A DNA stretch of 64,000 nt from Pseudomonas sp. RIT-562 (GTDB lineage: Bacteria; Pseudomonadota; Gammaproteobacteria; Pseudomonadales; Pseudomonadaceae): NCBI RefSeq assembly GCF_026241895.1, contig NZ_JAPJIV010000021.1:62001-126000 (forward strand). Direction: 5' to 3'. How positions within the stretch are numbered: position 1 is the first letter of the stretch; every line of letters begins with the position of its first letter. The notes beneath the pieces were generated by a model. It was not told where the DNA came from. It did no database searches and saw nothing but the letters and a program-made list of their open reading frames with translations. The translations under genes were made by a program, and so were the position numbers. Positions 27,402 through 36,207 of this stretch are shown here, one piece after another.

Positions 27402-28712
27402 ATGCCAACGAACTCTTTACCAGGGGCCGGTGCGGCTTCCCTGGCCTACGACACCCACCGTCTGGCCCTGATAGAAATCGGCGAGCGGATTCGCGACCTG
27501 GATGACACTCCAGCGCTGGCGTACGCGTCGGCGGAAATTCTTGGACGGACCCTGCAGGTCAGCAGGGTTGGCTACGGCACCATCGACCCGATTGCCGAGA
27601 CCATCACCATCGAGCGCGACTGGAACGCACCGGGAATCGAATCCCTGGCCGGCGTCTTGAGCTTTCGCGACTACGGCAGTTACATCGATGATCTGAAAAA
27701 CAGCCAGACAGTCATCGTTCGCGACGTTGCCGAGGACCCCCGAACCCGCGACAGTGCACAGCAGCTCAAGGCGATCAGTGCTTATTCGTTCATCAATATG
27801 CCCATCACTGAAAAAGGCCGGCCAGTGGCGCTGCTGTACCTGAACCATTGCGAGGTTCGCGAGTGGTCGGATGATGAGCTGGCGCTGATTCGCGAAGTCG
27901 CCGAACGCACGCGCATGGCCACCGAGCGCTGCCGCGCCAGGGATGATCTGCGCGAGCTGGCCGCTTCGCTGGAACACCAGGTGCAGGAGCGCACGGAACA
28001 ATTGCGCCAGTCGCAAAAGATGGAGGCGGTGGGGCAATTGACCGGGCGTTTTGCCCATGACTTCAACAATCTGCTGACCGTTATCCGCTCTTCCTGTGAC
28101 CTGCTCAAGCGCCCGGGCAGTTCTGAAGAGCGCCGCCTGCGCCTGGTCGAAGCGATTTCCGAGGCCGTGGAAAGAGGCAGCTGCCTCACCGGTCAGCTGC
28201 TGTCATTTGCGCGCCGCCAAGCGCTCAATCCGTCAGCGCTGGATGTGAATGCCAGCGTTATGGCGATTGGCGAGGCCATGACATTGCGGGTTGGGCCCGG
28301 GATTAACGTGGTCATCGACCTGCCTGACGAGTCCTGCTCGATACACGCCGATCCTGGTCAGTTCGAAACCGCGCTGGTCAACCTGGCCAACAACGCCAGT
28401 GAAGCCATGCGCGGCACTGGCGAGCTGGTGATTAGCGTGGTCCGGGCTGACGGTATTCCGGCAACCCGCGGGGATCCGTCCCTCGACGGCAAGTTCATCG
28501 CCATTTCGGTTGGCGACAACGGTTCGGGTATCGCACCGTTCTGCATCGAGAAAATCTTCGAGCCTTTTTTCACCACTAAAACAGTCGGGCAGGGTATCGG
28601 CCTGGGCCTGAGCCAGGTGTTCGGTTTTGCCAAGCAGTCTGGCGGTGAAATCCGCGTGGAGAGCTGCTTGGGCCAAGGCAGTGTCTTCACCTTGTATTTA
28701 CCTTGCGCTTAA
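27402..28712 (+). CDS. GAF-domain sensor histidine kinase preceding KaiC copy 1
   Basis: A 436-residue soluble kinase. Residues about 25-175 are a GAF domain (LGRTLQVSRVGYGTIDPIAE, FINMPITEKGRPVALLYLNH). A coiled coil at 180-210 leads to the H-box GRFAHDFNNLLTVI (His219), then HATPase_c with NLANNASEAMRGTGE, DNGSGI and GLGLSQVFGF. The H-box is of the HDFNNLL type found in phytochrome- and blue-light-like kinases. The start at 27402 (relatives begin near PTNSLPG) was chosen over an upstream frame with no domain content. The KaiC-like gene follows after 59-89 bases, and this order is repeated in the operon at 56.2 kb. Confidence 0.88.
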   Translation: MPTNSLPGAGAASLAYDTHRLALIEIGERIRDLDDTPALAYASAEILGRTLQVSRVGYGTIDPIAETITIERDWNAPGIESLAGVLSFRDYGSYIDDLKNSQTVIVRDVAEDPRTRDSAQQLKAISAYSFINMPITEKGRPVALLYLNHCEVREWSDDELALIREVAERTRMATERCRARDDLRELAASLEHQVQERTEQLRQSQKMEAVGQLTGRFAHDFNNLLTVIRSSCDLLKRPGSSEERRLRLVEAISEAVERGSCLTGQLLSFARRQALNPSALDVNASVMAIGEAMTLRVGPGINVVIDLPDESCSIHADPGQFETALVNLANNASEAMRGTGELVISVVRADGIPATRGDPSLDGKFIAISVGDNGSGIAPFCIEKIFEPFFTTKTVGQGIGLGLSQVFGFAKQSGGEIRVESCLGQGSVFTLYLPCA

Positions 28713-28771
28713 GCGAGCGCATGGATAGCCCGAACGCGAAAATGGCGTTAGCATCGTAGACCTTCGGCCTG

Positions 28772-30244
28772 ATGGCCTGTTGTTCAGATCAGGGTTGCAT
28801 AGTGGAAAAGCTAAAACGCCTTCAAAGCGGAATCGAGGGGCTTGATGCTCTGCTCAAGGGCGGGCTGGTCGCGGGGTCCTCCTATATCGTTCAAGGACGC
28901 CCTGGCTCTGGTAAGACCATCCTTGCCAACCAGCTCGGGTTCCATCATGCGCGCAATGGCGGCCGGGTCCTGGTCGCGACGCTGCTGGCTGAATCCCATG
29001 ATCGCCTGTTCCAGTTCCTCTCGACCCTGAGCTTCTTCGAGCCGGCGCGGGTCGGCGCCGAAATCCAGTTTGTCAGCGCCTTTGACACCCTGGAAAACGA
29101 AGGGCTGGACGAGGTGGTCAAGCTGCTGCGGCGTGAGATCAGCCGGCAGAAGGCTACGGTAATGGTGGTCGACGGCTTGCTTAATGCGCGCTCCAAGGCC
29201 GACTCGCCGATGGACACGAAAAAATTCATCTCCGAACTGCAGGGCCATGCCGCCTTCGCCGGCTGCACCGTGCTGTTCCTCACCAGCTCCCGGCTGGATG
29301 ACGGCAGCCCCGAACACACCATGGTCGATGGCGTCATTGAAATCGGCGAAGAGCTGTTCGGCACCCGATCCGTGCGCCGTATCCAGATGCGCAAGACCCG
29401 CGGCAGCGGGGCGCTGAGCGGCCTACACGAGTGCGAAATCACCGACAACGGCCTGGTGGTCTATCCGCGCCTGGAAAGCCTCTACAGCCATCCGTCGATG
29501 CCCGACAGCGCGGACCTGACGCGCATCGCCAGTGGCATTGGTGCGCTCGACGGCCTGATCGGCGGCGGCCTGCACAGTTCCTCCGTGACTCTGGTCATGG
29601 GGCCTTCCGGAGTGGGCAAAACTACCCTGGGCCTCAAGTTCCTCGCCGAGTCGACGGTGGATGCACCCGGGCTGCATTTCGGTTTTTATGAAAGCCCGCA
29701 ACGGCTGCGGCTCAAGGGCCAGTCGCTGGGCATCGACATCAAGGGCATGGAAGAAAGTGGCGCGCTGAGCATCGCCTGGCAGCCCACCACCGAGGGTTTG
29801 CTCGACAGCCTGGGCGCACGCCTGCTGAGCATCGTCGAGCAGAAGGGCATCAAGCGCCTGTTCATCGACAGCCTGAGCGGCATGGCACGGGTGTCGACCA
29901 CGCCGGCGCGCATCACCGATTTCTATAGTGCGCTGATGAGCGAACTGCGCGCCCGCGGGGTGACGGTATTTGCTTCGTGGGAGATGCGGGATCTGTTCGG
30001 TTCCGAGGTCAGTACGCCGACGCCGGACCTGTCGAGCATCGTCGATAACCTGATGCTGATGCGGTTCTCCGAAAATCAGTCTGAACTCCGACGACTGCTT
30101 TCGATTCTTAAAGTACGAGACAGCTTCTATGACCCCTCGCTACTTGAAGTGGTTATCCATGCACACGGCGTTGAACTGAAGAAGGCCTCACGACATGCGA
30201 CGGCAGTCCCCAATGATTCAACGCTGCCCGGTTCAATCTCCTAA
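28772..30244 (+). CDS. Double-domain KaiC-like ATPase, copy 1
   Basis: A 490-residue protein with two tandem RecA/KaiC domains. Walker A motifs are at residues 42-49 (GRPGSGKT) and 277-284 (GPSGVGKT), and Walker B-like strands read TVMVVDGLLNA and KRLFIDSLSGM. Adjacent Ser421-Ser422 in PDLSSIVDNLMLMR aligns with the S/T phosphosite pair of cyanobacterial KaiC. The first catalytic Glu of each domain is replaced: LLAES in domain 1 and FYES in domain 2, keeping the second Glu. KaiC is a clock ATPase in cyanobacteria; here no kaiA/kaiB is present, so a signalling role with the adjacent kinase and receiver is inferred. A GTG at 28802 is an alternative start. Confidence 0.9.
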   Translation: MACCSDQGCIVEKLKRLQSGIEGLDALLKGGLVAGSSYIVQGRPGSGKTILANQLGFHHARNGGRVLVATLLAESHDRLFQFLSTLSFFEPARVGAEIQFVSAFDTLENEGLDEVVKLLRREISRQKATVMVVDGLLNARSKADSPMDTKKFISELQGHAAFAGCTVLFLTSSRLDDGSPEHTMVDGVIEIGEELFGTRSVRRIQMRKTRGSGALSGLHECEITDNGLVVYPRLESLYSHPSMPDSADLTRIASGIGALDGLIGGGLHSSSVTLVMGPSGVGKTTLGLKFLAESTVDAPGLHFGFYESPQRLRLKGQSLGIDIKGMEESGALSIAWQPTTEGLLDSLGARLLSIVEQKGIKRLFIDSLSGMARVSTTPARITDFYSALMSELRARGVTVFASWEMRDLFGSEVSTPTPDLSSIVDNLMLMRFSENQSELRRLLSILKVRDSFYDPSLLEVVIHAHGVELKKASRHATAVPNDSTLPGSIS

Positions 30245-30268
30245 GTCTGTGAGTCGGGTTGAATTGAC

Positions 30269-30631
30269 ATGACCACCATCCTGGTCGTCGACGACGAATA
30301 TTTGATCGCTGACATCCTCGGCTACGCGCTGGAGGATGAGGGGTTCATGGTCGTAAAGGCCAGCAATGGCCAAAAAGGACTGGAAGTGCTGGACCGCGAG
30401 CGTCCTTCGCTGATTATCACCGACTTCATGATGCCGGTGATGGACGGTCTCGAATTCGCCAAGGCGGTGCGGGCGCTGCCGTCGACCAGTCATTTGCCGA
30501 TCATCCTGATCAGCGGCGCCCAGGCTCATATCGGCATGCAGCGTTCGGACCTGTTCGATGCGGTGCTGAAAAAGCCGTTTAATATCGACCTCGTCATTGC
30601 CAAGGCCCGGGAGCTTCTGGCATTGGAGTGA
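30269..30631 (+). CDS. Single-domain receiver following KaiC copy 1
   Basis: A 120-residue receiver domain. It shows VVDDEYLIADI, phosphoacceptor Asp52 in IITDFMMPVMDGLEF, the switch Ser in ILISGA and the Lys in LKKPFNIDL. It starts 25 bases after the KaiC-like gene and ends the six-gene block. It aligns end to end with the 121-residue receiver behind KaiC copy 2 (both have the phosphosite ITDFMMPVMDG at Asp52). With no output domain it may receive phosphate from the GAF kinase and act on KaiC or an unlinked partner. Confidence 0.9.
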   Translation: MTTILVVDDEYLIADILGYALEDEGFMVVKASNGQKGLEVLDRERPSLIITDFMMPVMDGLEFAKAVRALPSTSHLPIILISGAQAHIGMQRSDLFDAVLKKPFNIDLVIAKARELLALE

Positions 30632-30649
30632 CCGGCCTGGCAGGGCCGG

Positions 30650-31430
30650 GGGGGGAGCCTGGCTTGCCAGCGATAGCGCCCGCAAAACCGCCATCGCCGG
30701 CAAGCCGGGCTCCTACGGATTTGTGCCGAACCCAAATCCCGCGTACACCCCGATCACCTGCACGAACCTGGCTTGCCAGCGATGGCGCCCGCAAAATCGC
30801 CATCGCCGGCAAGCCGGGCTCCTACGGATTTGCGCCGAACCAAAATCCCCGCGTACACCCGGATCACCCGTAGGAGCCTGGCTTGCCAGCGATGGCGTCC
30901 GCAAAACCGCCATCGCCGGCAAGCCGGGCTCCTACGGATTTGTGCCGAACCAAAATCCCCGCGTACACCCGGATCACCCGTAGGAGCCTGGCTTGCCAGC
31001 GATGGCGTCCTCGAAATCGCCATCGCCGGCAAGCCGGGCTCCTACGGATTTGCGCCGGGCCCAAATCCCGCATACACCCTCGATCACCCGTAGGAGCCTG
31101 GCTTGCCAGCGATGGCGCCCGCAAAACCGCCATCGCCGGCAAGCCGGGCTCCTACGGATTTGCGCCGAGCCCAAATCCCCCATACACCCTCGATCACCCG
31201 TAGGAGCCTGGCTTGCCAGCGATGGCGTCCTCGAAATCGCCATCGCCGTCAAGCCGGGCTCCTACGGATTTGCGCCGGGCCCAAATCCCCCATACACCCT
31301 CGATCACCCGTAGGAGCCTGGCTTGCCAGCGATGGCGCCCGCTAAACCGCCATCGCCGGCAAGCCGAGCTCCTACGGATCTATGCCGGGTCCAAATCCTG
31401 CGTACACCCCGAGCACGAACCTGGCTTGCG
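30650..31430. repeat. Tandem REPIN array, about 110-bp period
   Basis: Seven full units and a partial eighth. The sequence GGCTTGCCAGCGAT occurs at 30660, 30770, 30880, 30990, 31100, 31210 and 31320, and GGCTTGCG starts a broken unit at 31423. Each unit is an inverted REP pair, TAGGAGCCTGGCTTGCCAGC and GCCGGCAAGCCGGGCTCCTA, plus a spacer such as TTTGCGCCGAACCAAAATCC with CGCGTACACC. The spacers repeat too, so the array grew by duplication of a 110-bp unit rather than by separate REP insertions. Reading frames through it (about 106 residues) are artefacts of the repeat. This is the content of the 858-base gap after the receiver. Confidence 0.92.
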
Positions 31431-31489
31431 AAAAACGACTACGCTGAACAGGTCACCACCATCATCACGTCTCTACGGGGAGCATGGGA

Positions 31490-31789
31490 ATGACCGCCAA
31501 ACCAGCTCATCCCCGCTCATCCTGGGTCATATCCTCGCTGCTCGCCATTAACCTGGTGCTGACCACCGGGTGTTCCGGCAGGACCACTTCAGCTCGCTAT
31601 GCTGCGGCGAACGTGGGTTCCAGCTGCTATGCCAAGGCCCTGCCCACCGCAGGCGAAGGCGGTCTGGCCTGGGGCAGCACCTTGAGCATCGCGCGGCAGA
31701 AATCGTTGAACAATTGCATCCGCTATGCCGGCAGATCCGGCGGCACGCCGACGACCTGCAAAGTGGTGTTATCGGAGTGTCGGAACTAA
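31490..31789 (+). CDS. Small secreted lipoprotein
   Basis: A 99-residue protein whose N-terminal hydrophobic segment SSLLAINLVLTTGC ends in a lipobox-like TTGC, so it is probably lipidated. The mature part has four further cysteines (SSCYAKAL, NNCIRY, TTCKVV, SECRN) that could form two disulfides, and SIARQKSLNNC suggests a small helical domain. The ATG at 31490 is ten bases from GGGAG; an ATG at 31484 is too close to it. It lies next to the end of the REPIN array. I do not recognise a named family. Confidence 0.65.
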   Translation: MTAKPAHPRSSWVISSLLAINLVLTTGCSGRTTSARYAAANVGSSCYAKALPTAGEGGLAWGSTLSIARQKSLNNCIRYAGRSGGTPTTCKVVLSECRN

Positions 31790-31804
31790 TTCTTCAGGAG
31801 CAAT

Positions 31805-31834
31805 GGCCGTTGCTGCATCCAGGCAGCAACGGCC
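31805..31834. terminator. Strong hairpin between convergent genes
   Basis: GGCCGTTGCTGC and GCAGCAACGGCC form a perfect 12-bp stem with a six-base loop, 15 bases after the lipoprotein stop. There is no T tract, so I call it terminator-like only. Confidence 0.4.
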
Positions 31835-31836
31835 CA

Positions 31837-32003
31837 TCATTGCGTACCACGCCCAGCAAACACCTCCTTGAGCACCGGCACCGCCGACATCGCCTTCGGC
31901 CACCCGACATAGAACGCCAGGTGAGTCACCACTTCCGCCGCCTGTTCCCGGGTCAGGCCGTTGTCCATGGCGCGGTTCAGGTGGAAGGGCGCGCGGGGGT
32001 TTT
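31837..32003 (-). pseudogene. C-terminal fragment of a carboxymuconolactone-decarboxylase/AhpD-like protein
   Basis: Read on the minus strand, this stretch encodes APFHLNRAMDNGLTREQAAE, followed by VVTHLAFYVGWPKAMSAVPV and KEVFAGRGTQ before a TGA at 31837-31839. The pattern (LTREQAAEVVTHLAFYVGWP) is characteristic of the C-terminal half of small alkylhydroperoxidase/CMD-fold proteins, but an in-frame TAA lies just upstream and no start or N-terminal half is present. The break is at about 32000, next to the stop of the cytochrome gene. This is a decayed remnant. Confidence 0.7.
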
Positions 32004-32012
32004 ATCTGCTCG

Positions 32013-32390
32013 TCAGCGATTACTTGATATCGCTCCGGTCATGTATTGATTCAAATCTCGGAAATCCTGAACCCTCCAGGTGAACGGCGGCAGCCTGACT
32101 CCATTTTCTCGCAAGGTCCTTGGGATCAGGTCGCCATTTGGACGCAGTATTATTGACGAGACAATAACGCCCGGATAATCATCCAGCCGTTTCTTGAAGG
32201 CGGAAGTGGTCAGGTCAGGTGTGGGCGGATTGCTTTTATGCGCCAGTGGGCCCGTTCCTTTTAAATCGGCGCCGTGGCACATGGCACATCTTTGTTGAAA
32301 GATAGTTTTGCCATTCAGATTGTCTGCCAAAGATACTAATGGCTTAGTTAGCGACAAAATTGCCAGCGAAGCGATGAGCAGTAATTTCAT
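32013..32390 (-). CDS. Periplasmic class I cytochrome c
   Basis: A 125-residue protein. It has a signal peptide ending LVSLA|DN and one haem-attachment motif, CAMCH, in TIFQQRCAMCHGADLKGTGP. Single-haem small cytochromes carry electrons in the periplasm, typically for a dehydrogenase or oxidase. The axial Met is not obvious; candidates lie in NQYMTG. It stands between two broken genes (a CMD-fold fragment downstream and a frameshifted XRE regulator upstream), so its original partner may have been lost. It starts with the ATG at 32390. Confidence 0.82.
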   Translation of the reverse strand: MKLLLIASLAILSLTKPLVSLADNLNGKTIFQQRCAMCHGADLKGTGPLAHKSNPPTPDLTTSAFKKRLDDYPGVIVSSIILRPNGDLIPRTLRENGVRLPPFTWRVQDFRDLNQYMTGAISSNR

Positions 32391-32435
32391 TGTTGTGTGG
32401 CCTTGTTATCTAAAAGGGTAACTGTCGGCACTGGT

Positions 32436-33264
32436 CTAGCCCTTCGGCGTCGCAACCGCCGACCACTGATCGTAAGCGTCTTTCATCTTCTGCCAGGTCG
32501 CCGCGTCGGCGGGAATAAGGTGCTCGATGCGCAGTGACGCAACGGTGATATCGAGCGGCATTCCGAATGTGGTGAAGGTCGACAAAAACCGCAGTTCGGC
32601 GTTTCCGGCGCGCACTCGAGTCAGTATCAAGGGGGAGGGTGTTGACGCCGGGGGGGCTTCCGTCGGGCCAGACAGGTCTTGCAGAAGGCGAGTTAGACCG
32701 GGATTGCCGATGGCTTCCCTTGCGGCGCGTTGCCACGCAATGGCGCGTATCTCCTGTGCATTCACCAGGCAATCACCCAGACCGCCGGGACGCAGCAGCG
32801 TATCGAGCAGGTTGAGACCCGACTCGCCAGCGCTTGCAACTCCGGCCATCTCGAACAGCAATCCCGCACTGGCATTGGCTGCAGTAATGTCCCAGTTGCT
32901 GTTGATGACTATGGCCGGCGCCGGGTTATTGGCTTGCAGGATAATGCTCGATCGCCGTGTGCACAACCGCCAGCGCCGGAGCGTCGAGCGCAGAAGCCAC
33001 GTAGCGGGGCGCATAACCAGCCGCCACAAACACCGCGTTGCAGTGTTCGAGGGGGACGTCGAGGGCTGTTAATAGCGCATGCAAAGTGCCGGGGCTCGCC
33101 TTGGCACGACCTGTCTCGACACAGCTGAGGTGACGCTGAGACACGCCGACCAGCAGGGAAAGATCCAGCTGGCTGAGCCCTGCCTGCTGACGCAAGCGTC
33201 GCAGCTGCTCGCCAGCAGCAGTGCTGGATACCGGCTGCGCAGGATGAAAGGAATAGTGACCCAT
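32436..33264 (-). pseudogene. XRE-family regulator (MmyB-like) with a frameshift
   Basis: Two overlapping frames together encode one regulator of about 275 residues. The first (from the ATG at 33264) has an XRE helix-turn-helix (LDLSLLVGVSQRHLSCVETG) and ends in AIEHYPASQ*. The second, ending at 32436, carries the PAS-like ligand domain (VINSNWDITAANASAGLLFE and ILTRVRAGNAELRFLSTFTT). The natural join is HTAIEH/ILQANNPAP; the DNA reads GAGCATTATCCTGCAA, one base (T) too many, near 32941-32946. A single-base insertion or a sequencing error explains it. If real, only the DNA-binding half is made. Confidence 0.8.
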
Positions 33265-33426
33265 GAATTCAACTCTGCCTGTCCATGTGGAGAGTGTCGA
33301 TGACCTGTCAGGTCATTGTGCGGCGAGCGACTTTATCATTACTGAGCCGACGCTATCTGCCACAAAACCCTCAAAGCCACCGTTCAATGGCAGAATCCCC
33401 GTAACTTGATCGTTTTGGAGAACACT

Positions 33427-35286
33427 ATGCTTCGTGCGTTTGAACGAAGGCTCGACCCTTTTCCTCCTGACGAGGTACCGCCGCCACCCAACGGCCTGGC
33501 GCGGTTCCTGTGGGCGTGCACGCGGGGCGCCCGCGGGTACATCCTGGCGTTTGCGCTGCTGAGTGCCGGGGTGTCGATTTACGAAGCCTGGCTGTTTGCG
33601 TTCCTCGGGCAAGTCGTGGACCTGCTCTCCATCTGGCAGGCTGGCGGTGATGCGGCAGCGCAGGAAAGTCGGGTGCTGTGGGGCATGGGCATCGTCATGG
33701 TGAGCAGTGTCGGGCTGGTGGCGTTGCGCACGATGGTGCAGCACCAGATCCTGGCAATCAACTTGCCGCTGCGGCTGCGCTGGGACTTCCATCGCCTGAT
33801 GCTGCGGCAAAGCCTGTCATTTTTTTCCGACGAGTTTTCCGGCCGGGTTACGACCAAGGTCATGCAGACGGCGCTAGCCGTGCGCGACGTGCTGTTCACG
33901 CTTATCGAGATCGCCCCCGGCATCGGGGTTTATTTCATCGCGATCATCGCACTGGCCGGCGGCTTCGCGTTGAAGCTGATGCTGCCTTTCGTGGCGTGGA
34001 TTCTGCTGTTCGGGCTGGCCATGCTGTACTTCGTGCCGCGCCTGGGCAAAGTCGGGCAGGAGCAGGCCAATGCGCGGTCGATGATGACTGGGCGGATCTC
34101 GGACGCGTACACCAACATCACCACGGTGAAGCTATTTTCCCACTCCAACCGTGAAGCGCATTTCGCCCGTGCCGCGATGGAAGATTTCAAGCAGACCGGC
34201 TTTCGCCAGATGCGCCTGGTCAGCCAGTTCGAAATCGTCAACCAGGCGTTGGTAGTAGCGTTGATCATGGCCGCAGGGGGTTACGCCCTGTGGCTGTGGC
34301 ACCAGGGACAGGTCGGCGCCGGGGCGGTGGCGGCAATTACCGCCATGGCGCTGCGGATCAATGGCATGTCGCACTGGATCATGTGGCAGATGACTTCGCT
34401 GTTCGAGAGCATTGGCACCGTCCAGGATGGCATGGCAACCCTGACCCTGGGCACCAAGGTGCAGGATGCGCCGGACGCAGAAGTGCTGGCGACGTCCGGC
34501 GGCGCGGTGACTTTCGATAACGTGCGCTTCAACTATAACGGCGAACGCCAGGTGCTCGATGGCCTGAGCCTGAATATCCGCCCGGGCGAAAAAATCGGCC
34601 TGGTGGGCCGTTCTGGCGCTGGCAAATCCACGTTGATCAACCTGCTGCTGCGCTTCTACGACGTCGACAGCGGGGAGATTCGTATCGACGGCCAGAACAT
34701 CGCCAAAGTGACGCAAGACAGCCTGCGCAGCTCCATCGGCATGGTCACGCAGGATACGTCGCTGCTGCACCGTTCCATTCGCGACAACATCGCCTATGGC
34801 CGTCCTGACGCGACTGACGCACAAATCCATCGCGCCGCAGCGAATGCCCAGGCCCATGAGTTCATCAGCCAGCTGAGTGACCGGCAAGGCCACACCGGCT
34901 ACGACACCCTGGTGGGCGAGCGCGGCATCAAGCTGTCGGGCGGCCAGCGCCAACGCGTCGCAATTGCCCGGGTGATGCTCAAGAACGCGCCGATCCTGCT
35001 GCTCGACGAGGCCACCAGCGCGCTGGATTCGGAAGTCGAAGTCGCCATCCAGGAAAGCCTTGATGAAATGATGCAGGGCAAGACGGTGATCGCCATCGCC
35101 CACCGGCTGTCCACCATCGCGGCCATGGACCGGCTGATTGTCATGGATGACGGGCGCATCATCGAACAGGGGACTCACAGCGAACTGCTCGGAAAGAACG
35201 GCGTCTATGCGCGGCTGTGGCAGCATCAAAGCGGCGGGTTTCTGGGCGAGGACAAGGGCGTGGTAGAGGTTATGGATCAGGAGTGA
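33427..35286 (+). CDS. ABC exporter, fused membrane and ATPase domains
   Basis: A 619-residue half-transporter that should dimerise. Six membrane helices lie in residues about 30-330, then a nucleotide-binding domain with Walker A GRSGAGKST, signature LSGGQRQRVAIAR and Walker B ILLLDEATSALDSEVE, plus the switch His in IAIAHRLST. The arrangement is that of MsbA-type multidrug or lipid exporters. The start at 33427 is preceded by TTGGAG. It is divergent from the broken XRE gene, whose product may once have regulated something here. The REP array begins right after its stop. The substrate cannot be inferred. Confidence 0.9.
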   Translation: MLRAFERRLDPFPPDEVPPPPNGLARFLWACTRGARGYILAFALLSAGVSIYEAWLFAFLGQVVDLLSIWQAGGDAAAQESRVLWGMGIVMVSSVGLVALRTMVQHQILAINLPLRLRWDFHRLMLRQSLSFFSDEFSGRVTTKVMQTALAVRDVLFTLIEIAPGIGVYFIAIIALAGGFALKLMLPFVAWILLFGLAMLYFVPRLGKVGQEQANARSMMTGRISDAYTNITTVKLFSHSNREAHFARAAMEDFKQTGFRQMRLVSQFEIVNQALVVALIMAAGGYALWLWHQGQVGAGAVAAITAMALRINGMSHWIMWQMTSLFESIGTVQDGMATLTLGTKVQDAPDAEVLATSGGAVTFDNVRFNYNGERQVLDGLSLNIRPGEKIGLVGRSGAGKSTLINLLLRFYDVDSGEIRIDGQNIAKVTQDSLRSSIGMVTQDTSLLHRSIRDNIAYGRPDATDAQIHRAAANAQAHEFISQLSDRQGHTGYDTLVGERGIKLSGGQRQRVAIARVMLKNAPILLLDEATSALDSEVEVAIQESLDEMMQGKTVIAIAHRLSTIAAMDRLIVMDDGRIIEQGTHSELLGKNGVYARLWQHQSGGFLGEDKGVVEVMDQE

Positions 35287-35329
35287 GGGGGAGGCGGGCG
35301 CTGCCAGACGCTTTGATGTCCGCTGGAAA

Positions 35330-36207
35330 ACCGGGGCCGCTTCGCGACCCAACGCAGGCTTCGCCAGCTGCTACGGGAGTTGTGGTGGATGGGCTTTTTG
35401 TAGCAGCTGCCGAAGGCTGCGTTCGCTCTGCGCAGCAGGCGCTGTGTTTGGCCTTGGAACGCTGGGGGCCGCTTCGCGACCCAACGCAGGCTTCGCCAGC
35501 TGCTACGGGAGTTGTGGTGGATGGGCTTTTTGTAGCAGCTGCCGAAGGCTGCGTTCGCTCTGCGCAGCAGGCGCTCTATCGGGCGATACGGTTTGGCCTT
35601 GGAACGCCGGGGGCCGCTTCGCGCCCCAACGCAGGCTTTGCCAGCTGCTACAAGGTTCGTGGTGGATGGGCTTTTTGTAGCAGCTGCCGAAGGCTGCGTT
35701 CGCTCTGCGTAGCAGGCGCTGGGTTTGGCCTTGGAACGCTGGGGGCCGCTTCGCGCCCCAACGCAGGCTTCGCCAGCTGCTACAAGGGTTGGGGTGGATG
35801 GGCTTTTTGTAGCAGCTGCCGAAGGCTGCGTTCGCCTGCGTAGCAGGCGCTGGGTTTGGCCTTGGAACGCTGGGGGTCGCTTCGCGACCCAACGCAGGCT
35901 TCGCCAGCTGCTACAAGGTTCGTGGTGGATGGGCTTTTTGTAGCAGCTGCCGAAGGCTGCGTTCGCCTGCGTAGCAGGCGCTATATCGGGCGATGCGGTT
36001 TGGCCTTGGAACGCCGGGGGTCGCTTCGCGACCCAACGCAGGCTTCGCCAGCTGCTACAAGGTTCGTGGTGGATGGGCTTTTTGTAGCAGCTGCCGAAGG
36101 CTGCGTTCGCCTGCGTAGCAGGCGCTATATCGGGCGATGCGGTTTGGCCTTGGAACGCTGGGGGCCGCTTCGCGCCCCGACGCAGGCTTCGCCAGCTGCT
36201 ACGGGTG
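35330..36207. repeat. Second tandem REP array, different class
   Basis: Six inverted pairs and a final half unit. The left half reads CTTCGCGACCCAACGCAGGC with TTCGCCAGCTGCTAC, and the right half reads GTAGCAGCTGCCGAAGGCTG. GTAGCAGCTGCCG occurs near 35400, 35532, 35678, 35809, 35940 and 36084, at spacings of about 131-132 or 144-146 bases. The longer spacings carry an extra TATCGGGCGATGCGGTTTGG-like segment. The last CTAC supplies the stop codon of the minus-strand DinB gene. Frames through it (for example 322 residues on the minus strand) are repeat artefacts. This fills the 911-base gap. Confidence 0.9.

Noticed and set aside
30650..31430. CRISPR array
   Set aside because: Repeats and spacers both recur, the unit is an inverted REP pair of about 70 bases, and no cas genes are present.
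30597..31551. Several overlapping frames of 80-112 residues on both strands
   Set aside because: They translate the 110-bp REPIN repeat over and over (PSPASRAPTD and similar) with no start-site logic, so they are repeat artefacts.
34132..35352. 406-residue antisense frame inside the ABC exporter
   Set aside because: It is a shadow of the ATPase domain, with no recognisable motif.
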